A stretch of DNA of 64,000 bases, from assembly GCA_964567785.1 (NCBI GenBank), contig CAZMOK010000001.1, positions 62,001 to 126,000 of the forward strand, in the 5' to 3' direction. Every line of letters starts with the position of its first letter. Position 1 is the first letter of the stretch. The position numbers were made by a program, and so were the translations under genes. The notes beneath the pieces were generated by a model. The model saw only the letters and a list, made by a program, of their open reading frames with translations. It had not been told where the DNA came from and made no database searches. Source of the DNA: CAZMOK01 sp964567785 (GTDB taxonomy: Bacteria; Bacteroidota; Bacteroidia; Bacteroidales; JAGOPY01). Below are positions 1 through 7,832 of the stretch, one piece after another.

Positions 1-2072
1 TTGCTTACCTGAACAGGGAGCAGTATGGCACATATCCCATATTCTACGGGCAATACTATAATGCGCCTGTAGTGGATTATGGCGACGGGACACCTGTACG
101 GGTCAGGGACAATGACAAGGGCGAATATGTTGTGACTGACGACAGGAAGGGCACTGTTCCCATTTATGATCCTCGTTTCCAGACGATATTCCCGCGAATG
201 TGGAGCAGCCAGAAGTCGTCGCATGTGGAACTTTACAAGCAGTTTGGCAAAGTTGACGGTATCCCGATAAATATTACCAGGCCCGATGGTTCCACGGAAG
301 TAAGATACAAACCCACTTTCATAGAAAACCTCCGGTTTTTCTTTACCTACCAGATAGATCATATGTATATCCGGTACTTCCTGTGGAATTTTGTGGGAAG
401 ACAGAATAACATTGAAAGTCAGGGAGAACCTGATCACGGAAACTGGATCAGCGGGATCGATTTTATCGATTCAATGCGGATAGGAACTCAGAAAGATCTC
501 CCTGAAAGCATGCAGAACCCGGCTCATAACAAATTTTATTTTCTGCCGCTTATTCTCGGGCTGATAGGATTTTTCTTTCATTTTAAAAAGGCTAAAAAGG
601 ATACGCTCGTTGTTGCCTTGCTGTTCCTGATGACAGGGATTGCCATAGTTATTTATCTTAACCAGTATCCCCTGCAACCCAGGGAAAGGGATTATGCATA
701 TGCCGGATCATTCTACGCCTTTTCAATATGGATCGGCCTGGGTGTCATGTCTCTTTTTTATGCTCTGAATAAATATATTAAAGATGGAAAGATAGCAGCC
801 GTGCTGGTAACAGTTGTGACTTTATTCCTGGTTCCGGGAATTATGGCCCAGCAGGGATGGGACGACCACGACAGGTCAGGTAAGTATGCCGCAAGGGATT
901 TTGCCTTTAATTACCTTGCTTCCTGCGACCCGAATGCTGTTCTGATAACTTTTGGCGACAACGATACTTTCCCTCTATGGTATTCACAGGAAGTTGAGGA
1001 ATACCGGACCGATGTCAGGGTTGTGAACCATATGCTGGCCTCAGGGTCATGGTACGTCCAGCAAATGTTCCGCAAAGCGTATGAGTCGGATCCCCTTCCG
1101 CTGACCCTTACCGAAAAGCAATACGAAAAAGGAGTTAATGATTACGTCCCGGTTTACGAAAGGGGGATCGAGGGGTATGTCGAACTGAAAGACCTCATCG
1201 GTTTTATAGCCAGTGAAAGAGAGCAAACCAAATTGCCTATCCAGGGAGGAAGGAAGATTAATTATCTGCCCACCCGTAAGATCAGGCTGACAGTCGATTC
1301 AGCCAAATGTGTAGATAACGGAATTGTACCCCCTGAACTTGCAGATCGGATTGTACCTTACATAGAATGGGAGATCAAACAGAATGCTCTTTACAAAAAC
1401 GACCTTATGGTACTTGACTTCCTGGCTACAAGTGACTGGACAAGGCCCTTATACATCGCCAATCCCAGCAGCCTTGGAAATGTCCTGGGAGTTGATAAGT
1501 ACATGCACCAGGAGGGGATGGTCTATAAATTCATACCTGTGGAGGCTGAGAATTATATTTCAGGGATAGGAGGTGTGAATGGCTGGGAATCCTACGAAGT
1601 TTTTACCAACTGCCAATGGGGCAGACTGAACGAACCTGATGTGGTTGTCGACCGTGAAAGCTACCGGAATTCGCGTCTGCCCAAGCAAAATTACCTAAGG
1701 GCAGCCGAGACCTTATTTAATGAAGGTGAAACGGAAAAAGCCATAGAACTGCTGGATACCTGCCTCTACTTTTTCCCCCACGAGAAATTCACCTTTGATA
1801 TGCTTCTTATTCCGTTTGCCGAGCTCTATCTTGAAGCAGGGGAAATAGAAAAGGGAATGGAGGTTGTAGGAAAACTGGTCGACAGGTATGAAGCGGATTT
1901 GAATTACTACGACTCACTGGATCCTGAATTTGCTGAAAGGTATTACGGAAGCGACATCCAGGTTGCGGTATCTGTGCTGAACCGGCTTGGGCAGCTTTCT
2001 GCTGAAAACGAAAGAAATGATCTTGTTGATAGGATCAACTCACTGATCTTTACCGATCAGCAACAGCAATAG
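1..2072 (+). CDS. DUF2723 membrane protein, C-terminal part (5' end outside window)
   Basis: The frame is open from the first bases (codons in phase with position 3) and reads through a segment containing YLNREQYGTYPIFYG, which resembles the conserved region of Bacteroidota DUF2723 proteins (GT117-like, mannosyltransferase-fold membrane enzymes). The visible part has about four hydrophobic helices between roughly 540 and 860 (FYFLPLILGLIGFFF and following segments), then a soluble region with FGDNDTFPLWY and a helical, TPR-like C-terminus. The first initiation-like codon in the track is an internal GTG, so the true start lies upstream. Its stop is one base from the stop of the convergent lgt. 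The family is thought to transfer sugars from polyprenyl carriers at the inner membrane; the substrate cannot be read here. Confidence 0.85.
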   Translation, partial: AYLNREQYGTYPIFYGQYYNAPVVDYGDGTPVRVRDNDKGEYVVTDDRKGTVPIYDPRFQTIFPRMWSSQKSSHVELYKQFGKVDGIPINITRPDGSTEVRYKPTFIENLRFFFTYQIDHMYIRYFLWNFVGRQNNIESQGEPDHGNWISGIDFIDSMRIGTQKDLPESMQNPAHNKFYFLPLILGLIGFFFHFKKAKKDTLVVALLFLMTGIAIVIYLNQYPLQPRERDYAYAGSFYAFSIWIGLGVMSLFYALNKYIKDGKIAAVLVTVVTLFLVPGIMAQQGWDDHDRSGKYAARDFAFNYLASCDPNAVLITFGDNDTFPLWYSQEVEEYRTDVRVVNHMLASGSWYVQQMFRKAYESDPLPLTLTEKQYEKGVNDYVPVYERGIEGYVELKDLIGFIASEREQTKLPIQGGRKINYLPTRKIRLTVDSAKCVDNGIVPPELADRIVPYIEWEIKQNALYKNDLMVLDFLATSDWTRPLYIANPSSLGNVLGVDKYMHQEGMVYKFIPVEAENYISGIGGVNGWESYEVFTNCQWGRLNEPDVVVDRESYRNSRLPKQNYLRAAETLFNEGETEKAIELLDTCLYFFPHEKFTFDMLLIPFAELYLEAGEIEKGMEVVGKLVDRYEADLNYYDSLDPEFAERYYGSDIQVAVSVLNRLGQLSAENERNDLVDRINSLIFTDQQQQ

Positions 2073-2073
2073 A

Positions 2074-2913
2074 TCATTTTTTCTTCCCCTTTTTGAATGG
2101 CTTATTGTCCTTCTTGGCTTTGCCACTATAAATAAGGTAAAGAATAGTCCCTCCTGCAATTACGAAAGGTATACTGAGTATCTGCCCCATGTTCAGCAAC
2201 ATCTGGCTTTCGAATCCAACCTGCGGCTCTTTGATGAATTCGATAAAAAACCTTGCAGTAAAAACAAGGATGAGGAACATCGATAAGAAATACCCGTTGC
2301 TCCGTTTTTCCCTTTTCCTGTAATACTGATACATCAGGAAGGCAAAGATCAGCAGGTAGGCCAGTCCCTCGTAGATCTGTGTAGGGTGACGGGGATCGAT
2401 TGCAAGATTAGGATTATAAGCATTTATGAACCGGAAGCCCCAGGGAAGATCAGTAGGCACTCCGAATATTTCCGAATTCACCAGGTTGCCCATTCTGATG
2501 AAAAAACCGGCCAGGGCAGTGGGTATGGCAACCCTGTCGAGAATCCACAATACCTTTACATTATATTTCCTGGAATAAAGCCACAAAGCGATAATAATAC
2601 CTATGGTACCACCATGGCTTGCCAGCCCACCTTCCCATACCTTCAGTATATCCAGAGGGTTACTCAGGTAGTAAGAGGGCTCATAGAAAAGGCAGTGGCC
2701 GAGCCTGGCCCCCACTACCGTTGCTACAACAAGATAGGTGGCCAGCTTGTCGAGCAGCTTCATGGAAAGGCCCTCACGCCTGAAAAAATCCTTAACGATG
2801 AAATACCCTATAAAAAAACCGGCGGCAAAAAGCACACCGTACCACCTGATGGAAAAAGAGCCAACGCTCAGTATTTCCGGATCAGGATTCCAGTTGATGT
2901 AAATAAGAGGCAT
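2074..2913 (-). CDS. lgt: Prolipoprotein diacylglyceryl transferase
   Basis: This 279-residue multipass inner-membrane enzyme moves diacylglycerol from phosphatidylglycerol to the lipobox cysteine of prolipoproteins, the first step of lipoprotein maturation. Lgt hallmarks include IRWYGVLFAAGF near the N-terminus, HPTQIYEGLAYLL near residue 180 and RFFIEFIKEPQ near residue 225, with about seven hydrophobic segments. The C-terminus is a short Lys-rich tail (KKDNKPFKKGKKK). Length is normal for the family. The ATG overlaps the stop codon of the upstream glycosyltransferase by one base (TGATG), which suggests translational coupling. Lipoproteins in this window that would need it include the GldB, lipocalin and DUF2271-like proteins. 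Confidence 0.95.
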   Translation of the reverse strand: MPLIYINWNPDPEILSVGSFSIRWYGVLFAAGFFIGYFIVKDFFRREGLSMKLLDKLATYLVVATVVGARLGHCLFYEPSYYLSNPLDILKVWEGGLASHGGTIGIIIALWLYSRKYNVKVLWILDRVAIPTALAGFFIRMGNLVNSEIFGVPTDLPWGFRFINAYNPNLAIDPRHPTQIYEGLAYLLIFAFLMYQYYRKREKRSNGYFLSMFLILVFTARFFIEFIKEPQVGFESQMLLNMGQILSIPFVIAGGTILYLIYSGKAKKDNKPFKKGKKK

Positions 2914-3998
2914 CAGGTAAATAATCTTTTTATATTGGTTTGCAGCAAATGTAAGTCAAATAGATCGGGCATCTGTTCCATCTTATTCGAAATTTTAAAT
3001 AAATCTTGAAGATTCAGATCGTCCTGATTTACCGGTAAAAATAAACCTTTTTTACCATGGTATGAGGCAAGGTACTCCTGTTCAGTCTGTCCGGGTGTGG
3101 GGACAACTACGGCATTTCTCCCCATGGCAGCCAGGTCCATGAGCGTGGAATAGCCCGGTCGTGCAATGATTGTTTCTGAAAGGGATACAATTTTTTTGAA
3201 CTCCCCGTCGTCAAGATGTGAAAATAATTCTACCCGGCCTGATACCGATTTTTCCTGTCGACCCGGAATACCCCTGAGCACGGCAGATGTGAAAGGCTGG
3301 TCTTTGAGCAGGGATGTCATCCTTTCCTCAAAGACTGTCCGCTGGGGTTCGGGCCCCGAAACGATACAGAGAAAACGGTATCTTTTCTCATTTTTTTCAG
3401 CAACTGTATGTTTTCCTGCAAATCTTGACAAGGGACCAACATACACAGCATTTGACAATGCTTTGTATTTATGCGAAAGGTCGCCCGAAAGGTTAGGCTC
3501 ACCGGGAAGGTCCGGTATCCAGCAGTGATCAAATTTTTTGATGAAAAAATAGTTCAGTTTCCTGAGAATTTTCTCAGCAAAGTTTGATCTCCATGGTGTT
3601 TTGACCATCAACTGGTGTGTGACATATATGCATTTTGCCTTCCTCGTCCACAAACCAAAGCGATTGTCGGAGATCACTGCATCGAAACCGTGGGCTAGCA
3701 CAAGCTGATCTATTTTCCTGTGTTCCTTATAAATATTCAGTAATATCCGGGGTGCTGACAGCGCCATCTTCTGTGTCATGCTGCCTTTAAGGGGATAACG
3801 GATATCAAAGCCCGGGAATTTTATGAAAGGCAGCCCGGGAAAAGCACCTCTGAGGAAATCCAGCGGCCTGCCGTCGGCACCTATAACAACATCATTCCCC
3901 TGTGCTTTTAGTTCTTTGATCACAGGGACCATTCGTGTGGCATGCCCGATGCCCCAGTTCAGGGGACACACAAATATTTTTGATTTTATTTCAGGCAA
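2913..3998 (-). CDS. MJ1255-type glycosyltransferase
   Basis: A 361-residue protein with the GT-B glycosyltransferase layout. The N-terminal fold carries NWGIGHATRMVPVIKEL, the C-terminal half a MurG-like donor site (SETIIARPGYSTLMDLAAMG, then PTPGQTEQEYLA). This matches the MJ1255/VC2487 family, whose acceptor is mostly unknown. The reading frame starts with TTG; no in-frame ATG precedes the conserved first strand (KIFVCPLNWG), so I keep TTG. It is transcribed with lgt and is divergent from dprA across 47 bp. The substrate cannot be assigned. Confidence 0.8.
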   Translation of the reverse strand: MPEIKSKIFVCPLNWGIGHATRMVPVIKELKAQGNDVVIGADGRPLDFLRGAFPGLPFIKFPGFDIRYPLKGSMTQKMALSAPRILLNIYKEHRKIDQLVLAHGFDAVISDNRFGLWTRKAKCIYVTHQLMVKTPWRSNFAEKILRKLNYFFIKKFDHCWIPDLPGEPNLSGDLSHKYKALSNAVYVGPLSRFAGKHTVAEKNEKRYRFLCIVSGPEPQRTVFEERMTSLLKDQPFTSAVLRGIPGRQEKSVSGRVELFSHLDDGEFKKIVSLSETIIARPGYSTLMDLAAMGRNAVVVPTPGQTEQEYLASYHGKKGLFLPVNQDDLNLQDLFKISNKMEQMPDLFDLHLLQTNIKRLFT

Positions 3999-4045
3999 CG
4001 ACAGGTATTTTCTGCCAGCTAATTTATTAATAATAAAATTTCATC

Positions 4046-5149
4046 ATGATCCAATCTCAAGACCTGATCTATAAAGTTGCCATGTCTCTTACTCCGGGCA
4101 TCGGAGGTAAGACAGGAAGGTCAATTCTGGCGGCCTGTGGAAGCCCTGAAGCTGTTTTCAGGGAAAAGAAGCGCAACCTGATGAAGATCGACGGAGTGGG
4201 CCGGCAGTTGCTTTCGAACCTGAAGAACCGTGAATTACTTGAAAGGGCGGAGAAAGAGCTGGAATTTGTGAAAAGATACGGCATCTCGTGCCATTTTATT
4301 ACAGATGAGAGCTATCCATCCAGGCTGAAGAGTTGTGTGGATGCTCCTCTGATGCTGTTTATCAAAGGGTCGGAGGGTTATCTTTCACATCATACGCTTG
4401 CAATAGTAGGAACCCGAAGCCCCTCTGAGTACGGAAGAAAAACGACCGAATCACTGGTCAGGGGGGTATCGGAAAACGATGTAGCAATAATCAGCGGACT
4501 TGCCTATGGTATCGACACTGCCGCACACAACACAGCTCTTTCGTCGGGCTTGCCAACAGCAGCCGTTCTGGCCCATGGGCTGGATACTATCTATCCCGGA
4601 CTGAACAGAGACCTGGCTACCAGGATTGCCGGTCAGGGTTGCCTTATTACGGAATTCCCCAGGAATACAAAGTTGAACAAGGATCTGTTTCCCAGGAGGA
4701 ACCGAATTATTGCCGGCCTCTCCGAGGCGGTAGTTGTTGTTGAATCAGGTAAAAAGGGAGGTGGTTTGATCACAGCCGACATAGCATCTTCCTATAACCG
4801 GGATGTTTTTGCCGTACCGGGAAGGGTAGGGGACAAAGAGTCGGAAGGCTCTAATTTCCTTATTAAAACAAACCGGGCAACACTGGTAGAAAATGCTGAT
4901 GATGTTATTTACTTCATGGGTTGGGACAAGCCTGAAAAGAACCGGACGGTACAGCGGAAGATATTCACTCAACTAACAGAGGAAGAGGCTCTTATATTTA
5001 AATTGATAGAGGAAGGCGGAGCGGTGCCTATCGAAAAGATCTACATGCATTCACAATTGCAGCCAAGCAAAGTGAATGCGATCATGCTGAAGCTTGAGTT
5101 TGAAGGATTGGTAAAACTTCTGCCCGGCAACAGGTATACCGCTATTTAA
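4046..5149 (+). CDS. dprA: DNA-processing protein DprA
   Basis: A 367-residue protein that binds incoming single-stranded DNA and loads RecA in natural transformation; it is also kept in non-transforming bacteria. Order: N-terminal HhH/SAM-like region (about 1-75), a Rossmann-like DprA core with GTRSPSEYGRK, SGLAYGIDTAAH, AHGLDTIYPG, ITEFP, FPRRNRIIAGLSEAVVVVES and GGGLITADIA, and a C-terminal winged-helix domain (about 300-365). The length is standard. It is divergent from the glycosyltransferase and ends four bases before the convergent prsW-like gene. The ComM homologue, another transformation factor, lies about 41 kb away. Confidence 0.95.
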   Translation: MIQSQDLIYKVAMSLTPGIGGKTGRSILAACGSPEAVFREKKRNLMKIDGVGRQLLSNLKNRELLERAEKELEFVKRYGISCHFITDESYPSRLKSCVDAPLMLFIKGSEGYLSHHTLAIVGTRSPSEYGRKTTESLVRGVSENDVAIISGLAYGIDTAAHNTALSSGLPTAAVLAHGLDTIYPGLNRDLATRIAGQGCLITEFPRNTKLNKDLFPRRNRIIAGLSEAVVVVESGKKGGGLITADIASSYNRDVFAVPGRVGDKESEGSNFLIKTNRATLVENADDVIYFMGWDKPEKNRTVQRKIFTQLTEEEALIFKLIEEGGAVPIEKIYMHSQLQPSKVNAIMLKLEFEGLVKLLPGNRYTAI

Positions 5150-5152
5150 TGA

Positions 5153-5836
5153 TCAGGAAGGGTTTTCCCTCTGATGGTCCATCTTGATCCTCATCGCGGC
5201 TATGGATAGCGAAGCTACTATTATGATCGATCCTATGAAGAAAGCCCACAACAACCTGTAATCTTCAGTAATAAGGCAGAAAGCATACAGGCTATGGAAA
5301 AATATTGCGGCCAGGAGGCCTGTCATCGAATCGATAAAGCGAAGCTTCCTGAGTTTTCCAAGCCCGATGAAAAAGCCCATAAGGATACCAAAGATCACAT
5401 TGGCAGGCCCTGCCGTTACGGCATTAACCGTATTGACTTCCAGGTTCGGCAAGGGCACAAAGTAGAGCAAATTGTTTACCGTTGCGAACCCCATTGCTAT
5501 CATTACAGAATATATAATACCATCGACAGGGTTACGGAAACGTTCTTTGGGATAAATGAAGGCTCTCAGGAAGAAGTATTTTCCGAATTCTGAGAAAAAA
5601 GCCACCACTACCACAGAATAAAAAATGATCCTGCGTATGTTCCTTAGATTGTCGAGCCCAAAGCTGGAGGCTATAAACTGCATTACAAGGACCAGAATAA
5701 TACTTATTGCCCCGTAGAAAAAAGCTAGGAGCAGCAACCCCGAAGCATCTTTACCGGTCTTGAACCTGAAATAGAGGAAAAGAAGTATTGAAATAGCAAG
5801 GGGTATAAGGAAAGTAAGGTATTTAATTATTTCCAT
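5153..5836 (-). CDS. PrsW-like intramembrane protein, catalytic motifs degenerate
   Basis: A 227-residue, highly hydrophobic protein with about seven membrane segments. The arrangement fits the PrsW glutamic intramembrane protease family: FFSEFGKYFFLRA sits where EExxK is expected, GFATVNNLLYF where FxxxEN is expected, and FFHSLYAF supplies the late His motif. The first Glu of motif 1 is Ser and the Glu of motif 2 is Asn, so two of the acidic residues thought to be catalytic are missing. It could be an inactive scaffold or a diverged relative. PrsW enzymes cleave anti-sigma factors, but none is nearby. It has a close match to a Bacteroidota promoter overlapping an inverted repeat. Confidence 0.7.
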   Translation of the reverse strand: MEIIKYLTFLIPLAISILLFLYFRFKTGKDASGLLLLAFFYGAISIILVLVMQFIASSFGLDNLRNIRRIIFYSVVVVAFFSEFGKYFFLRAFIYPKERFRNPVDGIIYSVMIAMGFATVNNLLYFVPLPNLEVNTVNAVTAGPANVIFGILMGFFIGLGKLRKLRFIDSMTGLLAAIFFHSLYAFCLITEDYRLLWAFFIGSIIIVASLSIAAMRIKMDHQRENPS

Positions 5837-5864
5837 GCATGGACGTATTAGTTTGACTTAAGAT

Positions 5865-5895
5865 CAAAAATAACATTTGTTTGTATTTTTACAAA
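5865..5895 (-). promoter_or_regulatory. Predicted promoter of the PrsW-like gene
   Basis: On the minus strand, TTTG (5895-5892) is followed by 19 bases and TATTTTTG (5872-5865), an exact match to the Bacteroidota -33/-7 pattern TTTG-N19-TAnnTTTG. The start codon lies 28 bases below the -7 box. Confidence 0.6.
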
Positions 5896-5897
5896 TG
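5874..5897. repeat. Inverted repeat in the prsW-like/cupin intergenic region
   Basis: CATTTGT (5874-5880) and ACAAATG (5891-5897) form a perfect 7-bp inverted repeat with a 10-base T-rich spacer. The right arm contains the -33 box of the predicted prsW-like promoter, so it could be an operator; no regulator can be named. Confidence 0.45.
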
Positions 5898-5916
5898 ATT
5901 AGAGGAAAATATAGCA

Positions 5917-6186
5917 ATGCAAAAAATAATTAAGAAAAAAATAACCAGGGAGGAGATCGATAAACTGGATGTTAAGAACTGGCCCATCTGGGAAAAAGAG
6001 GTTTCCCGTTTTTACTGGAGCTATCCGTCGGATGAGGAGTGTCTTATTCTTGAAGGAGAAGTAGAAATAGAAACCGATGAAGGAAAAGTACACATTAAAG
6101 AAGGTGATTTTGTTACTTTCAAGAAAGGGCTTGATTGCTATTGGAATGTTAGAAAGAACGTAAGAAAGCATTACCGCATGAAATAG
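5917..6186 (+). CDS. DUF861-type small cupin
   Basis: An 89-residue single-domain cupin of the DUF861 (cupin_3) kind. Typical features are the WPIWEKEVSRFYWSYPSDEE segment, then CLILEGEVEIETDEG, the GDFVTFKKGL turn and a closing WNVRKNVRKHYRMK. Members are small beta-barrels related to EutQ and ureidoglycolate-type cupins, and most are uncharacterised. The AGAGGAAA stretch about ten bases before ATG may help ribosome binding. It sits seven bases upstream of rsgA and is probably cotranscribed. No substrate can be inferred. Confidence 0.8.
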   Translation: MQKIIKKKITREEIDKLDVKNWPIWEKEVSRFYWSYPSDEECLILEGEVEIETDEGKVHIKEGDFVTFKKGLDCYWNVRKNVRKHYRMK

Positions 6187-6193
6187 GCTGAAT

Positions 6194-7138
6194 TTGAAGG
6201 GATTAGTAATAAAATCGACGGGAAGCTGGCTAATTGTCAGGGGAGAAGATCAATCGTTAATTCCCTGTAAGATTAAAGGCACATTCAGGATCAAGGGGAT
6301 AAAGACAACCAACCCGGTGGCAGTGGGCGATCATGTTACCTATAGACTGATTGACGACGGTAAAGCCGGGTTGATAACAGAGATAGGGGAGAGAAAGAAC
6401 TATATAGTAAGGAAATCAATAAAGCTTTCGAAAGTATCCCAGATAATAGCTGCCAACATCGACCAGCTCATTCTCATGGTCTCAATGGTACTTCCCCGCA
6501 CATCACCCGGTTTTATCGACAGGTTCCTGGTAACGGCCGAGGCTTATCATATCAAAGCTGTTCTCTTTTTCAATAAATATGATCTCTACTCGGAGGAAGA
6601 TAAAAATGACCTGGAAGAGTTCAGGGGGATTTATGAGAATGCCGGATATCCCTGCCTGGTAATGTCGGCAGAGACAGGTTACGGCATGGAAAAAGTGATT
6701 GACACACTAAAAGACAAAATAAGCCTGTTATCAGGCAACTCTGGAGTAGGAAAGTCAACGATGATAAACAGGCTCGAGCCCGGCCTCGAACTTAAAACTA
6801 TGGAGATCTCAGCCTATCATGAGAAAGGTCAGCATGCAACAACTTTCGCTGAGATGCATCAGCTTTCGATAGGCGGCAGCATAATCGATACACCGGGTAT
6901 CAGGGAATTTGGTCTCATTGATTTCGACAAAAGGGAAGTAGCTGAGAGGTTCCCTGAATTCAGGGAACTGATGCATAATTGTAAGTACAGTAATTGCATC
7001 CATATCAATGAACCGGGTTGTGCGGTGAAAGAGGGTGTCGAAAAAGGGCATATAAGCCCATCAAGGTATACCAGTTATCTCAAAATATATTTTGGTGATG
7101 ACTGGGAGGAAATAGAAAAAAAATCTAAAAACCACTGA
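6194..7138 (+). CDS. rsgA: Ribosome small subunit-dependent GTPase RsgA
   Basis: A 314-residue circularly permuted GTPase that helps late 30S maturation. Order: OB-fold (about 1-70), GTPase with the permuted motif order NKYDL (G4) before GNSGVGKSTMIN (G1) and DTPGIREFG (G3), then a zinc domain with Cys/His ligands in NCKYSNCIHINEPGCAV. The start is TTG at 6194; the next Met would remove the OB-fold, so TTG is kept. It is followed at 6 bp by the CBS protein. Confidence 0.95.
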   Translation: MKGLVIKSTGSWLIVRGEDQSLIPCKIKGTFRIKGIKTTNPVAVGDHVTYRLIDDGKAGLITEIGERKNYIVRKSIKLSKVSQIIAANIDQLILMVSMVLPRTSPGFIDRFLVTAEAYHIKAVLFFNKYDLYSEEDKNDLEEFRGIYENAGYPCLVMSAETGYGMEKVIDTLKDKISLLSGNSGVGKSTMINRLEPGLELKTMEISAYHEKGQHATTFAEMHQLSIGGSIIDTPGIREFGLIDFDKREVAERFPEFRELMHNCKYSNCIHINEPGCAVKEGVEKGHISPSRYTSYLKIYFGDDWEEIEKKSKNH

Positions 7139-7144
7139 ACCACT

Positions 7145-7807
7145 ATGCTTGCAAAAGAATTGATCACAGATACGATAGTCCCGCTAAAAACCTCAGATAC
7201 CGGGATGCAGGCGCTTATGTGGATGGAAGACTTCAAGGTGTCGCACCTACCCATAGTGAATGAAAGGCAGTTCCTAGCCCTGGTTACTGAATCTGATATC
7301 AGCCAGCTTGATAATGCGGAAGAACCTCTGGGCAACCTGCAACTATCGAAGTCGATGTTATATGTTTATGATAATCAGCATATTTATGATGTTGTAAACC
7401 TTTTTCATGAACATAAGTTAACGCTCGCCCCGGTTGTGGATGCTAAAAATAATTATCTCGGCAGCATAACCCTTTCCACTTTGCTTGAGGGCCTGGCAAG
7501 GGATTCCTCCATTCTGAACCCCGGGGGTATCATAGTGATTGAAGTTGATCAGAAAAGTTATGACCCGGGAGAGATAGTGAGGATCGTGGAATCAAATGAT
7601 GCGAAGATACTCTCTCTCCAGGTAGCCACAACCGTCGATTCAACAAGGCTTAAGGTCACCATCAAGGTCAACAGGATGGAAATCGCCCAAATTATCCAGA
7701 CCTTTACCCGGTACCAGTACCTGATCAGTGCGACTTTTGCCGAAAAAGACGACATTGACGAACTGAAAGAAAGGTACGATTCTTTGATGAAGTATCTTAA
7801 TATCTGA
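7145..7807 (+). CDS. CBS-pair protein with C-terminal ACT-like domain
   Basis: A 220-residue soluble protein with two CBS motifs (about 8-60, with VSHLPIVNERQFLALVTESD, and 75-130, with LAPVVDAKNNYLGSITLSTL) and a C-terminal ACT-like region (about 150-215). CBS pairs bind adenine nucleotides and usually regulate another activity. The protein lacks an attached enzyme. In other Bacteroidota a similar gene sits just before nadK; here an Omp85 gene separates them. A link to NAD or energy sensing is inference from position only. Confidence 0.8.
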   Translation: MLAKELITDTIVPLKTSDTGMQALMWMEDFKVSHLPIVNERQFLALVTESDISQLDNAEEPLGNLQLSKSMLYVYDNQHIYDVVNLFHEHKLTLAPVVDAKNNYLGSITLSTLLEGLARDSSILNPGGIIVIEVDQKSYDPGEIVRIVESNDAKILSLQVATTVDSTRLKVTIKVNRMEIAQIIQTFTRYQYLISATFAEKDDIDELKERYDSLMKYLNI

Positions 7808-7832
7808 AGAACTTTGTATCTTTAATTTATTG

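Noticed and set aside
2386..3009. 207-codon frame opposite lgt
   Set aside because: It is antisense to lgt and crosses its start region, with no recognisable motif.
7830..7832. TTG as start of the Omp85-like gene
   Set aside because: It is immediately followed by ATG (7833), which is the simpler start.
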